Origin: Pseudomonadota bacterium
GTDB taxonomy: Bacteria > Myxococcota_A > UBA9042 > GCA-2863065
NCBI GenBank assembly: GCA_005776585.1
Contig: SXOX01000062.1
Location: forward strand, 1-41,266
DNA: 41,266 bases
Reading direction: 5' to 3'
The translations under genes and the position numbers were made by a program. The notes beneath the pieces were generated by a model. That model was given only the letters and a program-made list of their open reading frames with translations, had not been told where the DNA came from and searched no databases. The stretch's first letter is position 1; each line of letters starts with the position of its first letter. This document shows positions 6,003 through 13,448 of the stretch, piece after piece.

Positions 6003-8234
6003 TCAGCCTGCGCGCGTCACGTGGAGCCGCTTCAAGGAGGCGATGGCTTCGCGACAGCGGGCCTCGGCGCTCGACTCGAGCCGCTCGTCGCCGAACACGA
6101 CGGCCTCGTAGACGCGCACGACGGCGGTGGCGGGCTCCGCGGCCATGGGGTGCGCGTGGCGCAGCGCGTGGACGACCGAAGACGACGTGGTCCCGGCCTT
6201 CACCTCGACGCCGAGCCGGCGCGCGACGCGAGACAGGGCGTGAAACCAACGACGTGCGCGGGCCAGCTCGCGCCTTCGCTCGCGGCTCGACGGTGGACGC
6301 GCCACTCCCGAGCGCCCACGGCGGCGCCAGAGCCAGCCGGCGAGGCCGCCGATGAGGACTAGAAGCACGCCACCGACGATCAACACGGCCGTGCCCTTCA
6401 CCGCGTTGCGCACGTCCCGCATGAGGCCCGACCGACCGAAGCTCGGCGTCAGGAAGTCGAACGCGCCGCCGAGCTTCTGGCCGAGCTCGCGGAGCATGCC
6501 GAGCTGCGCCTCCAGGTCCCATCGAATGACCCACTTGTACCAGGCGAGCTGGAGGCTATCCATGTACTGCCGCAGGCGTGAGAGAAAGCCCGTGTCCTCA
6601 GGAGCCAGCGCGCCCGAGGGCGGCGTGGGCTCGAAGACGACCCAGCCCGTGCCCGGAAAATACACCTCGGCCCAGGAGTGTGCGTCCGCCTGCCGCATGG
6701 CCACGTAATTGCCGACCGGATTGTGCTGACCGCCAAAGAACCCACCACAGAGCCGAGCGGGGACATGCGCGGCGCGGGCGAGGACCACGAAGGCGGTCGC
6801 GAAATACTCGCAGTGGCCCGCCTTCTTGCTGAACAGGAAGTCTGAGAGCGGGTCAGCGTCGTCGTGCCCACCGGCCAGACTGTATTTGTACTCGCCGACC
6901 AGGTGTTGCTCGATGGCGATGGCGCGGTCGTAGTCGGTCTTTTGGCCCGCAGTCACGCGCTCGGCCAAGGCGACGATGTCCGGGTTGAGCGTGTCCGGCA
7001 GCTTCGTGTAGCGCTTGAGGTCGAAGTCCTCGTCGAGCTCGGTCCCCGCCTCGCGCAGCCGCTCGGCCTCGCGCGGAATGCGATAGCTCTTGACCTCGTA
7101 CCTCAGCGGTCCCTTGGTCGCGCCCGTGTAGATGACGTCGTGCTCGGAATCCCAGTGAAACCGAGTCCGCCGTCTTGGGTCGATCGTGAGTCTCGGATTG
7201 TGCAGGTCGCGCACCCAGCGCAGCCGGTTCTCGGCGAAGATGGTCTTGCGCCCAATCTCCATCTGCTCGAGATAGACCCGCATGAGCAGCGGTCCCGCGG
7301 CGCGAATCTCCGGCCACAGCCGGTCGGTGTCGGGGATGCGCCAAAAGTCGTCGAGCTGCTCAACAACGTCACGAATTTCGCGATGCGACTTGCTCCAGCG
7401 CTTGCCGTCATAGGTGTCAAATGCGATGCCTCGGAGCCGGAGCGGCAGATACGGCACCGGATCGGCGACCTCGGGGAGCTCGACGCGCATGATCACCGTC
7501 TGGTCCTGCTTCATCGTGCCGAAATTGCCGAGCTCGACGGTCGACGAGAACCCGGAGACCTGCGCGCCGCGGTTGAGGTGCTGGCCAAAGAAGCCGAGGC
7601 CCAGTCGGGGGAACAGCAAGAAGACGCCGACCGAGATGAACACGATGAGAAGGGCCAGCGCGCTCGTGCTGGCCAGAAAGCGGGGCGTGAACAACGCCCG
7701 GACGCGCTCGCGTGCAGCCACGAGGTCCGCCTCCGTCGAGCCGGTCCCGAGCAGCGCGGCGAGGCGCTCGGTGTCTCGGCGCAGGTGCAGCATCAGCAGC
7801 GCCCAGGACAGAAAGATGACGTAGAGCAGGTAGCACAGCGCGAACGACAGACCGGGATTGACGACCGCGCCAGCGATGAGCACCAGGAACGACAGCGCGT
7901 AGAGCTGCTGATAGTCCGCCGCGGTCTGGCGCTGAAAGAGCTTGGCGATGACGAGCAGGGTCGTGAAGTAGAGCGCGTAGAGCAGCCAGTCGCCCGTCGC
8001 GAGGCCCGCGGCGACGAGGCCCGCGAGCGCCACGAGTACGACGACGTTCCAGGGCATGGGCTGCGCCCACGGGGACTCGCGATGCGCCACGCCGCCGACG
8101 AGCACCGACAGCAGCGCGAAGGGCGCCACGACCGCCCAGTAGCCGGTGGCCAGCTCGCCCGAGAGCAACAGCACGAGGAAGCTCGTGCCGACGACGAGGT
8201 AGGTGATCAGGTCATGCAGCCGGATGAAGGTCAT
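6003..8234 (-). CDS. TgpA-like membrane transglutaminase (DUF3488)
   Basis: 743 residues. The N-terminal ~210 residues contain several hydrophobic segments (for example LVVGTSFLVLLLSG and ALALLIVFISVGVFLLFP) typical of DUF3488. A large non-cytoplasmic region then carries the transglutaminase core: KAGHCEYFATAFV with the catalytic Cys near residue 475, DAHSWAEVYF with the His near 517, and WVVFEPTPPSG completing the triad region. One more membrane helix (about 617-640, VLIVGGVLLVLIGGLAGWLW) precedes a cytoplasmic DUF4129-like tail. The family is linked to envelope maintenance, and TgpA is essential in Pseudomonas aeruginosa, with an unknown substrate. It overlaps the DUF58 gene by 4 bases, the standard MoxR-DUF58-TgpA arrangement. 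Confidence 0.9.
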   Translation of the reverse strand: MTFIRLHDLITYLVVGTSFLVLLLSGELATGYWAVVAPFALLSVLVGGVAHRESPWAQPMPWNVVVLVALAGLVAAGLATGDWLLYALYFTTLLVIAKLFQRQTAADYQQLYALSFLVLIAGAVVNPGLSFALCYLLYVIFLSWALLMLHLRRDTERLAALLGTGSTEADLVAARERVRALFTPRFLASTSALALLIVFISVGVFLLFPRLGLGFFGQHLNRGAQVSGFSSTVELGNFGTMKQDQTVIMRVELPEVADPVPYLPLRLRGIAFDTYDGKRWSKSHREIRDVVEQLDDFWRIPDTDRLWPEIRAAGPLLMRVYLEQMEIGRKTIFAENRLRWVRDLHNPRLTIDPRRRTRFHWDSEHDVIYTGATKGPLRYEVKSYRIPREAERLREAGTELDEDFDLKRYTKLPDTLNPDIVALAERVTAGQKTDYDRAIAIEQHLVGEYKYSLAGGHDDADPLSDFLFSKKAGHCEYFATAFVVLARAAHVPARLCGGFFGGQHNPVGNYVAMRQADAHSWAEVYFPGTGWVVFEPTPPSGALAPEDTGFLSRLRQYMDSLQLAWYKWVIRWDLEAQLGMLRELGQKLGGAFDFLTPSFGRSGLMRDVRNAVKGTAVLIVGGVLLVLIGGLAGWLWRRRGRSGVARPPSSRERRRELARARRWFHALSRVARRLGVEVKAGTTSSSVVHALRHAHPMAAEPATAVVRVYEAVVFGDERLESSAEARCREAIASLKRLHVTRAG

Positions 8235-9424
8235 GGGGCCTGCGGGACCTCGTGAATGCGTGTCGTGGAGCCGACCGCGACGTGGCGCTGGTCAGGGTGG
8301 CGAACGAGCACGGTCTCCTGGCCCGCGGCATGGGCGACGAGCAGGCGGGTCTCACTGTCGGCGGGATGCACCGGCACGCGCGCCAGATGCTCCAGCAGGC
8401 GCACGAGGTGGCCCGGACCGCCCTCGGCCTCCACGCGGCCGTCGTAGGTCTCGACCCCGACGGCCCAGCCCGCGGCGATGTAGGCGACCGCGAGGCTCGC
8501 GGCCTCGGCGATGGCGCCCTCCACCTCGGGGTGGACCCGCGGCTGGGGCTGACCGCGCTTCTTCTTCAGGCGCTTCTTGTCGGTGCCCGGCGGAGCGATG
8601 GGGAGCACGCCCTCGCTCGTGGCCACGTTGGGCACGAGCAGCACGACGCGACGCATGACCGGCTCCTCGTAGACGCGCGTCACAAGCCGGCGCTGCCGAG
8701 CCGAGGTCTTCCAGTGGATGTCTCGCGGATCGTCTCCCGGCTGGTGCTCGCGGAGGCCGTGATAGTCCTCGCCGCGTCCCTCGCGCGCCGAGCTCACCTG
8801 GAAGCCCTCCGCGGGCGACCAGAGGCCCTCACTGCGCACGGGGCGAATGGCGGGCAGCACGACGATGACGTCCTCGAGCGGTTCGAGCCGCCACTTGCGA
8901 AAAAAGCTGAAGGGAAACTGGGTGGCGAGGTGCAGGCCTCGCGTCTGGTGCACACCGCGCCGGGCAAAGATGGTGCGCAGGACGACGAGCTTCTTCTCAC
9001 CGGGTCGCAGCACGAGCGCGTAGCCCGGTCGCGCGGCCTGAACGACCGTCGGGTCCTCGAAGACCTCCTCGACCTCCAAGGAGATCGACGCGATGCGGCG
9101 CTTCTGGTTCTCGAGCTCGACGGCGAGGAAGCACTCGCGGCCGGCGTGGATGGCGCCCGGGTAGACGCGCCGGACAGTCACGTCGCGAATGACCTGCTCC
9201 GACAGCACGCCCGAGAGCGTGATGAGCGACAGCAGCAGGCCCAGCACGAGATACAACAGATTATTGCCGGTGTTGATGGCGGCGAAGCCGAGGCCCAGCG
9301 TGATGAAGATGACGATCTTGCCTTCGCGCGTGGTCTTGAGGTTGCGGCGCCACGGTGGCGGCCGGCGCGTCCGCGGAGGGGCGCCGAGGTTCCGCACGGC
9401 ACCGTTCAACGCCGGAGCGTTCAA
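8231..9424 (-). CDS. DUF58-domain membrane protein
   Basis: 397 residues. After a basic N-terminus come two membrane segments (about 36-75: IVIFITLGLGFAAINTG, then LLYLVLGLLLSLITLSGVL), a beta-rich middle, and the DUF58 signature REHQPGDDPRDIHWKTSAR followed by RLVTRVYEEP. DUF58 proteins resemble a von Willebrand A fold and act with MoxR ATPases, possibly in metal insertion or envelope protein maturation. The start is a TTG overlapping the moxR stop (TTGA); a GTG nine codons further in is an alternative. Two near copies of GTTGAACG lie at the start. Confidence 0.88.
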   Translation of the reverse strand: MNAPALNGAVRNLGAPPRTRRPPPWRRNLKTTREGKIVIFITLGLGFAAINTGNNLLYLVLGLLLSLITLSGVLSEQVIRDVTVRRVYPGAIHAGRECFLAVELENQKRRIASISLEVEEVFEDPTVVQAARPGYALVLRPGEKKLVVLRTIFARRGVHQTRGLHLATQFPFSFFRKWRLEPLEDVIVVLPAIRPVRSEGLWSPAEGFQVSSAREGRGEDYHGLREHQPGDDPRDIHWKTSARQRRLVTRVYEEPVMRRVVLLVPNVATSEGVLPIAPPGTDKKRLKKKRGQPQPRVHPEVEGAIAEAASLAVAYIAAGWAVGVETYDGRVEAEGGPGHLVRLLEHLARVPVHPADSETRLLVAHAAGQETVLVRHPDQRHVAVGSTTRIHEVPQAP

Positions 9425-10395
9425 CGCGGCACCGGCACCTGATCGACCAGCTCCAACAGCACGGTCTCGGCCTCGTCGCGGCCGGAGGCGCCGCCATCCC
9501 GATGGGCACGCAGCGCGACGCGGTGGCTGAAGATCGGCGCGACGAGCACCTTCACGTCGTCGGGAACGACATAGGGCCGCCCCAGCAGATACGCGCGCGC
9601 CTGAGCGGCCTTGTAGAGCGAGATGGCGCCACGGGTAGACACGCCGAGGTCGAACTGCGGCGCGGTCCGCGTAAGCCGCACGATGGACATGACGTAGTCC
9701 ATGACGGCCGGGTCCACACGCACGTGCTCGAGCCGACGCGACCAGCGAATGACGTCGTCCGCAGAGGCCACGGGCACGAGCTCGCTGACCGGATCGTGAT
9801 AGCCGTACCGCTGGATGATGTCGCGCTCGATGTCCTGTTCTGGGTAGCCGATGCGCAGCCGAACCAGAAAGCGGTCGAGCTGGCTCTCGGGCAAGGGATA
9901 CGTGCCGTGCATCTCCTTGGGGTTCTGCGTCGCGATGACCATGTACGGCGTTGGCAGGTCGTGCGTCTCATTGTCGATGGTCACGCGCGTCTCGGCCATG
10001 GCCTCGAGCAGCGCCGACTGCGTGCGCGGCGTGGTGCGATTGATCTCGTCAGCCAGCACGATGCTCGCGAAGATGGGCCCGCGCTTCAGCTCGAAGGTGC
10101 GCGTGTCCTCGCGCCAGATCGAGACGCCCAGCACATCGCCGGGCAGCAGGTCGCTCGTGAACTGAATCCGCCGAAACGGGCAGTGCAGGCTCATCGCGAT
10201 GCTGCGCGCGAGCGTCGTCTTGCCGGTGCCCGGCACGTCCTCGAAGAGCACGTGGCCGCGCGCCAGCAGCGCCACCAGCGCCAGCTCCACGGCCTCGGCC
10301 TTCCCACGAAACGCCGACCCGATGCTGGTGCGCAGCCGCGCGAGGAGGTCGGCGTCCTCGGCGACCCACGCCTTGATGTCGGGCGAGGCGCTCAC
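9421..10395 (-). CDS. moxR: MoxR-family AAA+ ATPase
   Basis: 324 residues. Walker A is in FEDVPGTGKTTLA (about residues 52-62), Walker B in IVLADEINRTTPRTQSALLEAM (about 110-130, with DEIN), and sensor 1 in MVIATQNPKEMHGTYPLPE. The C-terminal lid contains the STRGAISLYKAAQARAYLLG type helix. MoxR proteins are chaperone-like ATPases that help assemble or load metals into partner proteins carrying von Willebrand A folds, here probably the DUF58 protein encoded next. The GTG start overlaps the stop of the preceding hydrolase gene (GTGA), so the two are translationally coupled. Confidence 0.93.
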   Translation of the reverse strand: MSASPDIKAWVAEDADLLARLRTSIGSAFRGKAEAVELALVALLARGHVLFEDVPGTGKTTLARSIAMSLHCPFRRIQFTSDLLPGDVLGVSIWREDTRTFELKRGPIFASIVLADEINRTTPRTQSALLEAMAETRVTIDNETHDLPTPYMVIATQNPKEMHGTYPLPESQLDRFLVRLRIGYPEQDIERDIIQRYGYHDPVSELVPVASADDVIRWSRRLEHVRVDPAVMDYVMSIVRLTRTAPQFDLGVSTRGAISLYKAAQARAYLLGRPYVVPDDVKVLVAPIFSHRVALRAHRDGGASGRDEAETVLLELVDQVPVPR

Positions 10396-11162
10396 TGGGG
10401 CACCACCGTATTCGAGAGCGTGCCGATGCCCTCGATGGTGATGCTCACCTCGTCGCCCGGAGCAATCGCCGAGACGCCGCTCGGCGTGCCGGTCGAGATG
10501 ACGTCGCCGGGCTCGAGCGTCATGTGGCGGCTGATGAAGGCGACCAGGTCGAAGACCGGGAACACCATGTCAGAGGTCCGCGAACGCTGCTTGACCACGC
10601 CGTCGTGGGTCGTGACGAGCTCGAGGTCGTGCGGATCCAGGTCCGTCGCAATCCACGGGCCGAGCGGACAAAACGTGTCAAACCCCTTGGCGCGCGTGAA
10701 CTGGCCGTCCGAGCGCTGAAGCTCGCGCGCGGAGACGTCGTTGAGGATGCTGTAGCCCAGCACGTGCTCGGCGACCGCGTCGCGTGAGAGGTTGCGCGCC
10801 CGCCGGCCGATGATGACGGCCAGCTCGCCCTCGAAGTCGACGCGTCCCAGCTCTGGCGGCAGCCTGATCGCTTCACCGTGCGCGACCAATGCCGACGGCG
10901 GCTTCATGAACAGGATGGGCACCGCGGGCACGGGCTTGCCCATCTCCTCGCAGTGCAGCCGGTAGTTCGACCCGATGCACACGATCTTCGAGGGTCGCGA
11001 CGACGCAGGGAGAAGCCGCACGGACTCGAGAGACAGCGTGCGGTCAATCGGCGTGAGCTGACCGTCGAAGGGGTTGCCCTCGAGCAGCTGGAGCGTCTCG
11101 CCATCGTCTTGCAGCGCGCCCCAGCAGGATTTTCCGAACAGGTAGAAGTGCACGAGCTTCAC
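10392..11162 (-). CDS. Fumarylacetoacetate hydrolase (FAH) family protein
   Basis: 256 residues covering one FAH domain. Family motifs are present: KPPSALVAHGE, the metal-binding acidic pair in VDFEGELAVIIGR, LNDVSARELQ with the third acidic ligand, KGFDTFCPLGPWI, and STGTPSGV. Members hydrolyse or decarboxylate small 2-oxo or acylpyruvate substrates using magnesium; the specific substrate cannot be told. It is the first gene of the MoxR operon. The start is a GTG preceded by GGAGG at about 7 bases and a good promoter. Its place here may reflect operon reuse rather than a shared pathway. Confidence 0.9.
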   Translation of the reverse strand: MKLVHFYLFGKSCWGALQDDGETLQLLEGNPFDGQLTPIDRTLSLESVRLLPASSRPSKIVCIGSNYRLHCEEMGKPVPAVPILFMKPPSALVAHGEAIRLPPELGRVDFEGELAVIIGRRARNLSRDAVAEHVLGYSILNDVSARELQRSDGQFTRAKGFDTFCPLGPWIATDLDPHDLELVTTHDGVVKQRSRTSDMVFPVFDLVAFISRHMTLEPGDVISTGTPSGVSAIAPGDEVSITIEGIGTLSNTVVPQ

Positions 11163-11185
11163 GAGTGGGCCTCCGTCCGCGCGGC

Positions 11186-11215
11186 AGTATGAGGTGCGCC
11201 AGCGCGCGTGGTCAA
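11186..11215 (-). promoter_or_regulatory. Candidate sigma-70-type promoter of the FAH-MoxR-DUF58-TgpA-pyrD operon
   Basis: On the minus strand, TTGACC (11210-11215, five of six matches to TTGACA) is followed after 18 bases by CATACT (11186-11191, four of six matches to TATAAT). The start would lie near 11179, and the short leader includes GGAGG (11170-11174) before the GTG at 11162. Confidence 0.45.
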
Positions 11216-11254
11216 TGCGGCTGGGCTTGCCTCTGTCCTTCGACCCGCGTGCGC

Positions 11255-11298
11255 GGTTGGCCTACTCGCTTGACCAACCTGCGGCAGCCCACTAGCGT
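11255..11298 (+). promoter_or_regulatory. Candidate promoter and operator of the second toxin-antitoxin operon
   Basis: TTGACC (11270-11275) and TAGCGT (11293-11298) are spaced by 17 bases. A perfect inverted repeat GGTTGG-N13-CCAACC (11255-11279) overlaps the -35 box, the place expected for autorepression by a Phd/YefM antitoxin. A strong AGGAGG (11305-11310) precedes the ATG at 11316. Confidence 0.45.
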
Positions 11299-11315
11299 GC
11301 GCCCAGGAGGGACCC

Positions 11316-11600
11316 ATGGGCGAATCGGCCAAGACAGGCTCAACCACCTCGGTGGTGGAGTCGACCGTCAGCGTCAACGAGGCGAAGTGGCAGCTTTCCC
11401 AGCTGCTCGACCGCGCGGTCGCTGGGGAGCCGATCGTCATCGCACGGGCGGGTAGGCGGCTCGTCAGGTTGGTGCCCATCGTGGACGACCATCGCCCGCG
11501 CCAACCGGGTTTGGCGAAGTCGACCGACATCCACATCAGCGACGCCTTCTTCGATCCACTGCCAGAGGATGAACTCGCCGCCTGGAGCGCAGGCGAGTGA
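11316..11600 (+). CDS. Phd/YefM-family antitoxin
   Basis: 94 residues. VSVNEAKWQLSQLLDRAVAG followed by EPIVIARAGRRLVRLVPI is the standard Phd/YefM DNA-binding fold, starting near residue 18. The C-terminal DIHISDAFFDPLPEDELAAW is the toxin-binding segment seen in antitoxins paired with PIN toxins, which is usually disordered until bound. The ATG has an AGGAGG five bases upstream. It overlaps the toxin gene by 4 bases (GTGA), coupling their translation. Confidence 0.9.
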   Translation: MGESAKTGSTTSVVESTVSVNEAKWQLSQLLDRAVAGEPIVIARAGRRLVRLVPIVDDHRPRQPGLAKSTDIHISDAFFDPLPEDELAAWSAGE

Positions 11601-11983
11601 GGCTGCTCCTCGACACGCACGCGCTGCTCTGGTGGCTGTACGACGATGACCGTCTCAGCCTGCGCGCACGGGAGGTGATCGCCGTACCGACCCACGTCGT
11701 GTACGTGAGCTCCGCCAGCGCCTGGGAGATGGCGACCAAATACCGCATTGGCAAGCTCCCCGAAGCGGAGGGCCTGCTCACCGACCTGGGCAAGTACCTG
11801 CGCGCGGGGCGCATGACGGAGCTGCCGGTGTCCGTGGCCCACGCGCTGCGAGCCGGAAGCCTGCCGGGCCCGCACCGGGACCCATTCGACCGGATGCTCA
11901 TCGCCCAGGCTCAGCTCGAGCAGCTCACGGTGGTGACGACGGACCCGGTCTTCGCTCAGTACGGGGCGCCCGTCGCGTGGTAG
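11597..11983 (+). CDS. PIN-domain toxin (type II toxin-antitoxin system)
   Basis: 128 residues, a complete PIN domain: LLLDTHALLWW (first Asp, residue 5), SSASAWEMATKYRIGKLP (Glu), HRDPFDRMLIAQAQ (Asp) and VVTTDPVFAQYG (Asp). This subfamily, with LLDTHALLWW and SAWE, is typically paired with Phd/YefM antitoxins. It starts with a GTG inside the antitoxin stop. The predicted action is site-specific RNA cleavage in the cytoplasm; the target is unknown. It differs from the PIN toxin at 4528 in subfamily and partner, so the two are not recent duplicates. Confidence 0.92.
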   Translation: MRLLLDTHALLWWLYDDDRLSLRAREVIAVPTHVVYVSSASAWEMATKYRIGKLPEAEGLLTDLGKYLRAGRMTELPVSVAHALRAGSLPGPHRDPFDRMLIAQAQLEQLTVVTTDPVFAQYGAPVAW

Positions 11984-12305
11984 CCGTCGAGGGCGCTCTG
12001 TGGCCTAGCCGGCGTCTCCGCCGCTGCCTCTGCCTCCGCCGCCGAGTCCGGTGCCGCTACGGCCGCCGACTCCCGTGCAGTCAGTGCCGCCATCGACCGA
12101 AAGTTCGCGCCTTGGCCACGCCAGCGGGAACTTGAGCCTGCATGACCAAGACGACCTCCGGCACGGCGGGTCAAGCCCACGCCAGCGATTCGTCACCTCC
12201 GGGCCGGCGGTGCGGCAATCGCTACTGAATCCCTGACCACGAAGGCCGTGCCCCAAGAGTCGGACTCGTCTTTACGCCCCGCGGCTTTCTGGCTAGCGTG
12301 ATCCC
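11984..12305. other. Gene-free interval between toxin gene and nucleotidyltransferase remnant
   Basis: About 320 bases without a convincing gene. The first 80 bases are a low-complexity CTCCGCCGC-rich stretch. Open frames exist on both strands (plus 12051-12236, minus 12005-12256), but their composition is that of GC-rich noise and no domain is recognisable. No tRNA, terminator or insertion-sequence end was seen. With the truncated gene that follows, this looks like decayed sequence. Confidence 0.5.
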
Positions 12306-12461
12306 GTGCAATACGAGCTCACGCGCCAGGTCCTCGCTGCGTTCGAGCGCCACGGTGTGCGATACGTCGTCTTTGGGGCGTTGCCCTCAACAGAGGAGCG
12401 TTGGGCCCAAGCCGACTTTGACGCCTTCTGGGCAGCGCGCGGTGGCGTTCCTCGCACGTGA
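12306..12461 (+). pseudogene. Truncated nucleotidyltransferase-like gene
   Basis: A GTG-started frame of 51 codons begins QYELTRQVLAAFERHGVRYV and continues VFGAL. This closely resembles the N-terminus of small nucleotidyltransferases (the MNT/AbiEii-like group), where a helix and the strand VRYVVxGG are followed by the GS catalytic loop and an acidic DLDL motif. Here the frame passes directly from VFGAL to PSTEERWAQADFDAFWAA and stops, so the catalytic loop and acidic residues are missing, most simply through an internal deletion. It is probably nonfunctional. Its place beside a toxin-antitoxin pair fits an eroded accessory island. Confidence 0.5.
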
Positions 12462-12474
12462 CACCAGTTCGCGG

Positions 12475-12503
12475 TTGCTACGCCGCGCAAGCGGTCCTAG
12501 GAT
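12475..12503 (+). promoter_or_regulatory. Candidate promoter of the DnaJ-TPR gene
   Basis: TTGCTA (12475-12480) and TAGGAT (12498-12503) are separated by exactly 17 bases, each matching four of six consensus positions. The predicted leader of about 60 bases contains a GC-rich hairpin (12513-12536, GGCCCG pairing with CGGGCC) before the GAGGAGG ribosome binding site. Confidence 0.4.
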
Positions 12504-12568
12504 GAACCGGTGGGCCCGGCCGAATCGGGCCGGCCAGTGGGCGACAACACCGGCAGCGAGGAGGCGAC

Positions 12569-13435
12569 GTGGGTCTTCCTGACGTCCGAGCACTCATCGA
12601 GGAGAAAGCCAAAGCCGCCGAGGAAGGCGACTTTTTCGACGTGCTGGGGATCCCCGACGACGCGAGCAAGGCGGTCGTTCAGAAGGCCTACTTCGACCTG
12701 GCGAAGCTCCTTCACCCCGACCGGCTGGCCAAGCACAACGCGGCGGACCTCAAGTCCAAGGCGCAGCAGGCGTTCAAGGCGGTGTCGGACGCCTACGCGA
12801 CGCTGATGGACGACTCGAAGCGCGCGGAGCTGGCGGCGCGGCGGAAGAAGCCGTTGACGCACTCGTCGCGGTCGGAGCCGCACCCGTCGGGCATCCTCAA
12901 TCGCTCGACGCAAGAACTCCTGCGCGCCAACCCCACGGACCTCGGGACCAATCCGCAAGAGGCGGCCAAGGTCTTCTATCACAAGGGCACCCTGCTCATG
13001 CGCAAGGGCGCGTGGGACCAGGCTGTGCCCTTCTTCCGCAAGGCGCTCGAGATTGAGCCCACGAACGCACGCTATCAGCGAGACCTGGGATGGTCGGTCT
13101 TCATGGACACGTCACTCCCGGTGTCCGAGCGCATGACTGAGGCCAAGTACTTCCTCGAGTCCGCGATCAAGACCGACGCGGAGAACCCCGAGGGCAACTA
13201 CTACGTCGCCCGCTACTACAAGGAGGCGGGGAAGCTCGACCTCGCGCGGAAGCACCTGGAGACCGCCGTCAAGCTCAAGCAGAACTATACGGAAGCGCTG
13301 CGGGAGCTTCGACTGTTGGAGATGCGGTCGGGCAAGGAGCCCGGCGGTGGCGGCAAGTCCGGCGGTGGCAGCGGCTTGAGCATGGAGATCAAGTGGCCCT
13401 TCGGCCTGGATAAGTTCTTCAAGAAGGCCAAGTAG
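12569..13435 (+). CDS. DnaJ-domain protein with TPR repeats
   Basis: 288 residues. Residues 20-75 form a J domain: GDFFDVLGIPDDASKAVVQK, then AYFDLAKLLHPDRL with the HPD tripeptide that stimulates DnaK ATPase, and AFKAVSDAYATLMDD. After a linker, residues 130-250 hold about three TPR-like helical pairs (FYHKGTLLMRKGAWDQAVPF, AKYFLESAIKTDAENPEGNY, YYKEAGKLDLARKHLETAV). A Gly-rich linker and a short basic WPFGLDKFFKKAK tail end it. It lacks the Gly/Phe and zinc-finger regions of true DnaJ and so is a specialised co-chaperone, a type common in Myxococcota. The GTG start has GAGGAGG five bases upstream. Convergent with rpsA. Confidence 0.9.
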   Translation: MGLPDVRALIEEKAKAAEEGDFFDVLGIPDDASKAVVQKAYFDLAKLLHPDRLAKHNAADLKSKAQQAFKAVSDAYATLMDDSKRAELAARRKKPLTHSSRSEPHPSGILNRSTQELLRANPTDLGTNPQEAAKVFYHKGTLLMRKGAWDQAVPFFRKALEIEPTNARYQRDLGWSVFMDTSLPVSERMTEAKYFLESAIKTDAENPEGNYYVARYYKEAGKLDLARKHLETAVKLKQNYTEALRELRLLEMRSGKEPGGGGKSGGGSGLSMEIKWPFGLDKFFKKAK

Positions 13436-13448
13436 CCCGCAAGGCTAC
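13432..13448. terminator. Hairpin containing both convergent stop codons
   Basis: GTAGCC (13432-13437) and GGCTAC (13443-13448) pair around a 5-base loop. The plus-strand TAG (13433-13435) and the minus-strand TAG of rpsA (13445-13447) each lie inside an arm. A compact bidirectional terminator is possible; there is no T-run. Confidence 0.4.

Noticed and set aside
12005..12256. 83-codon minus-strand frame in the gene-free interval
   Set aside because: Gly/Arg/Ser-rich low-complexity product, no ribosome binding site and no known motif.
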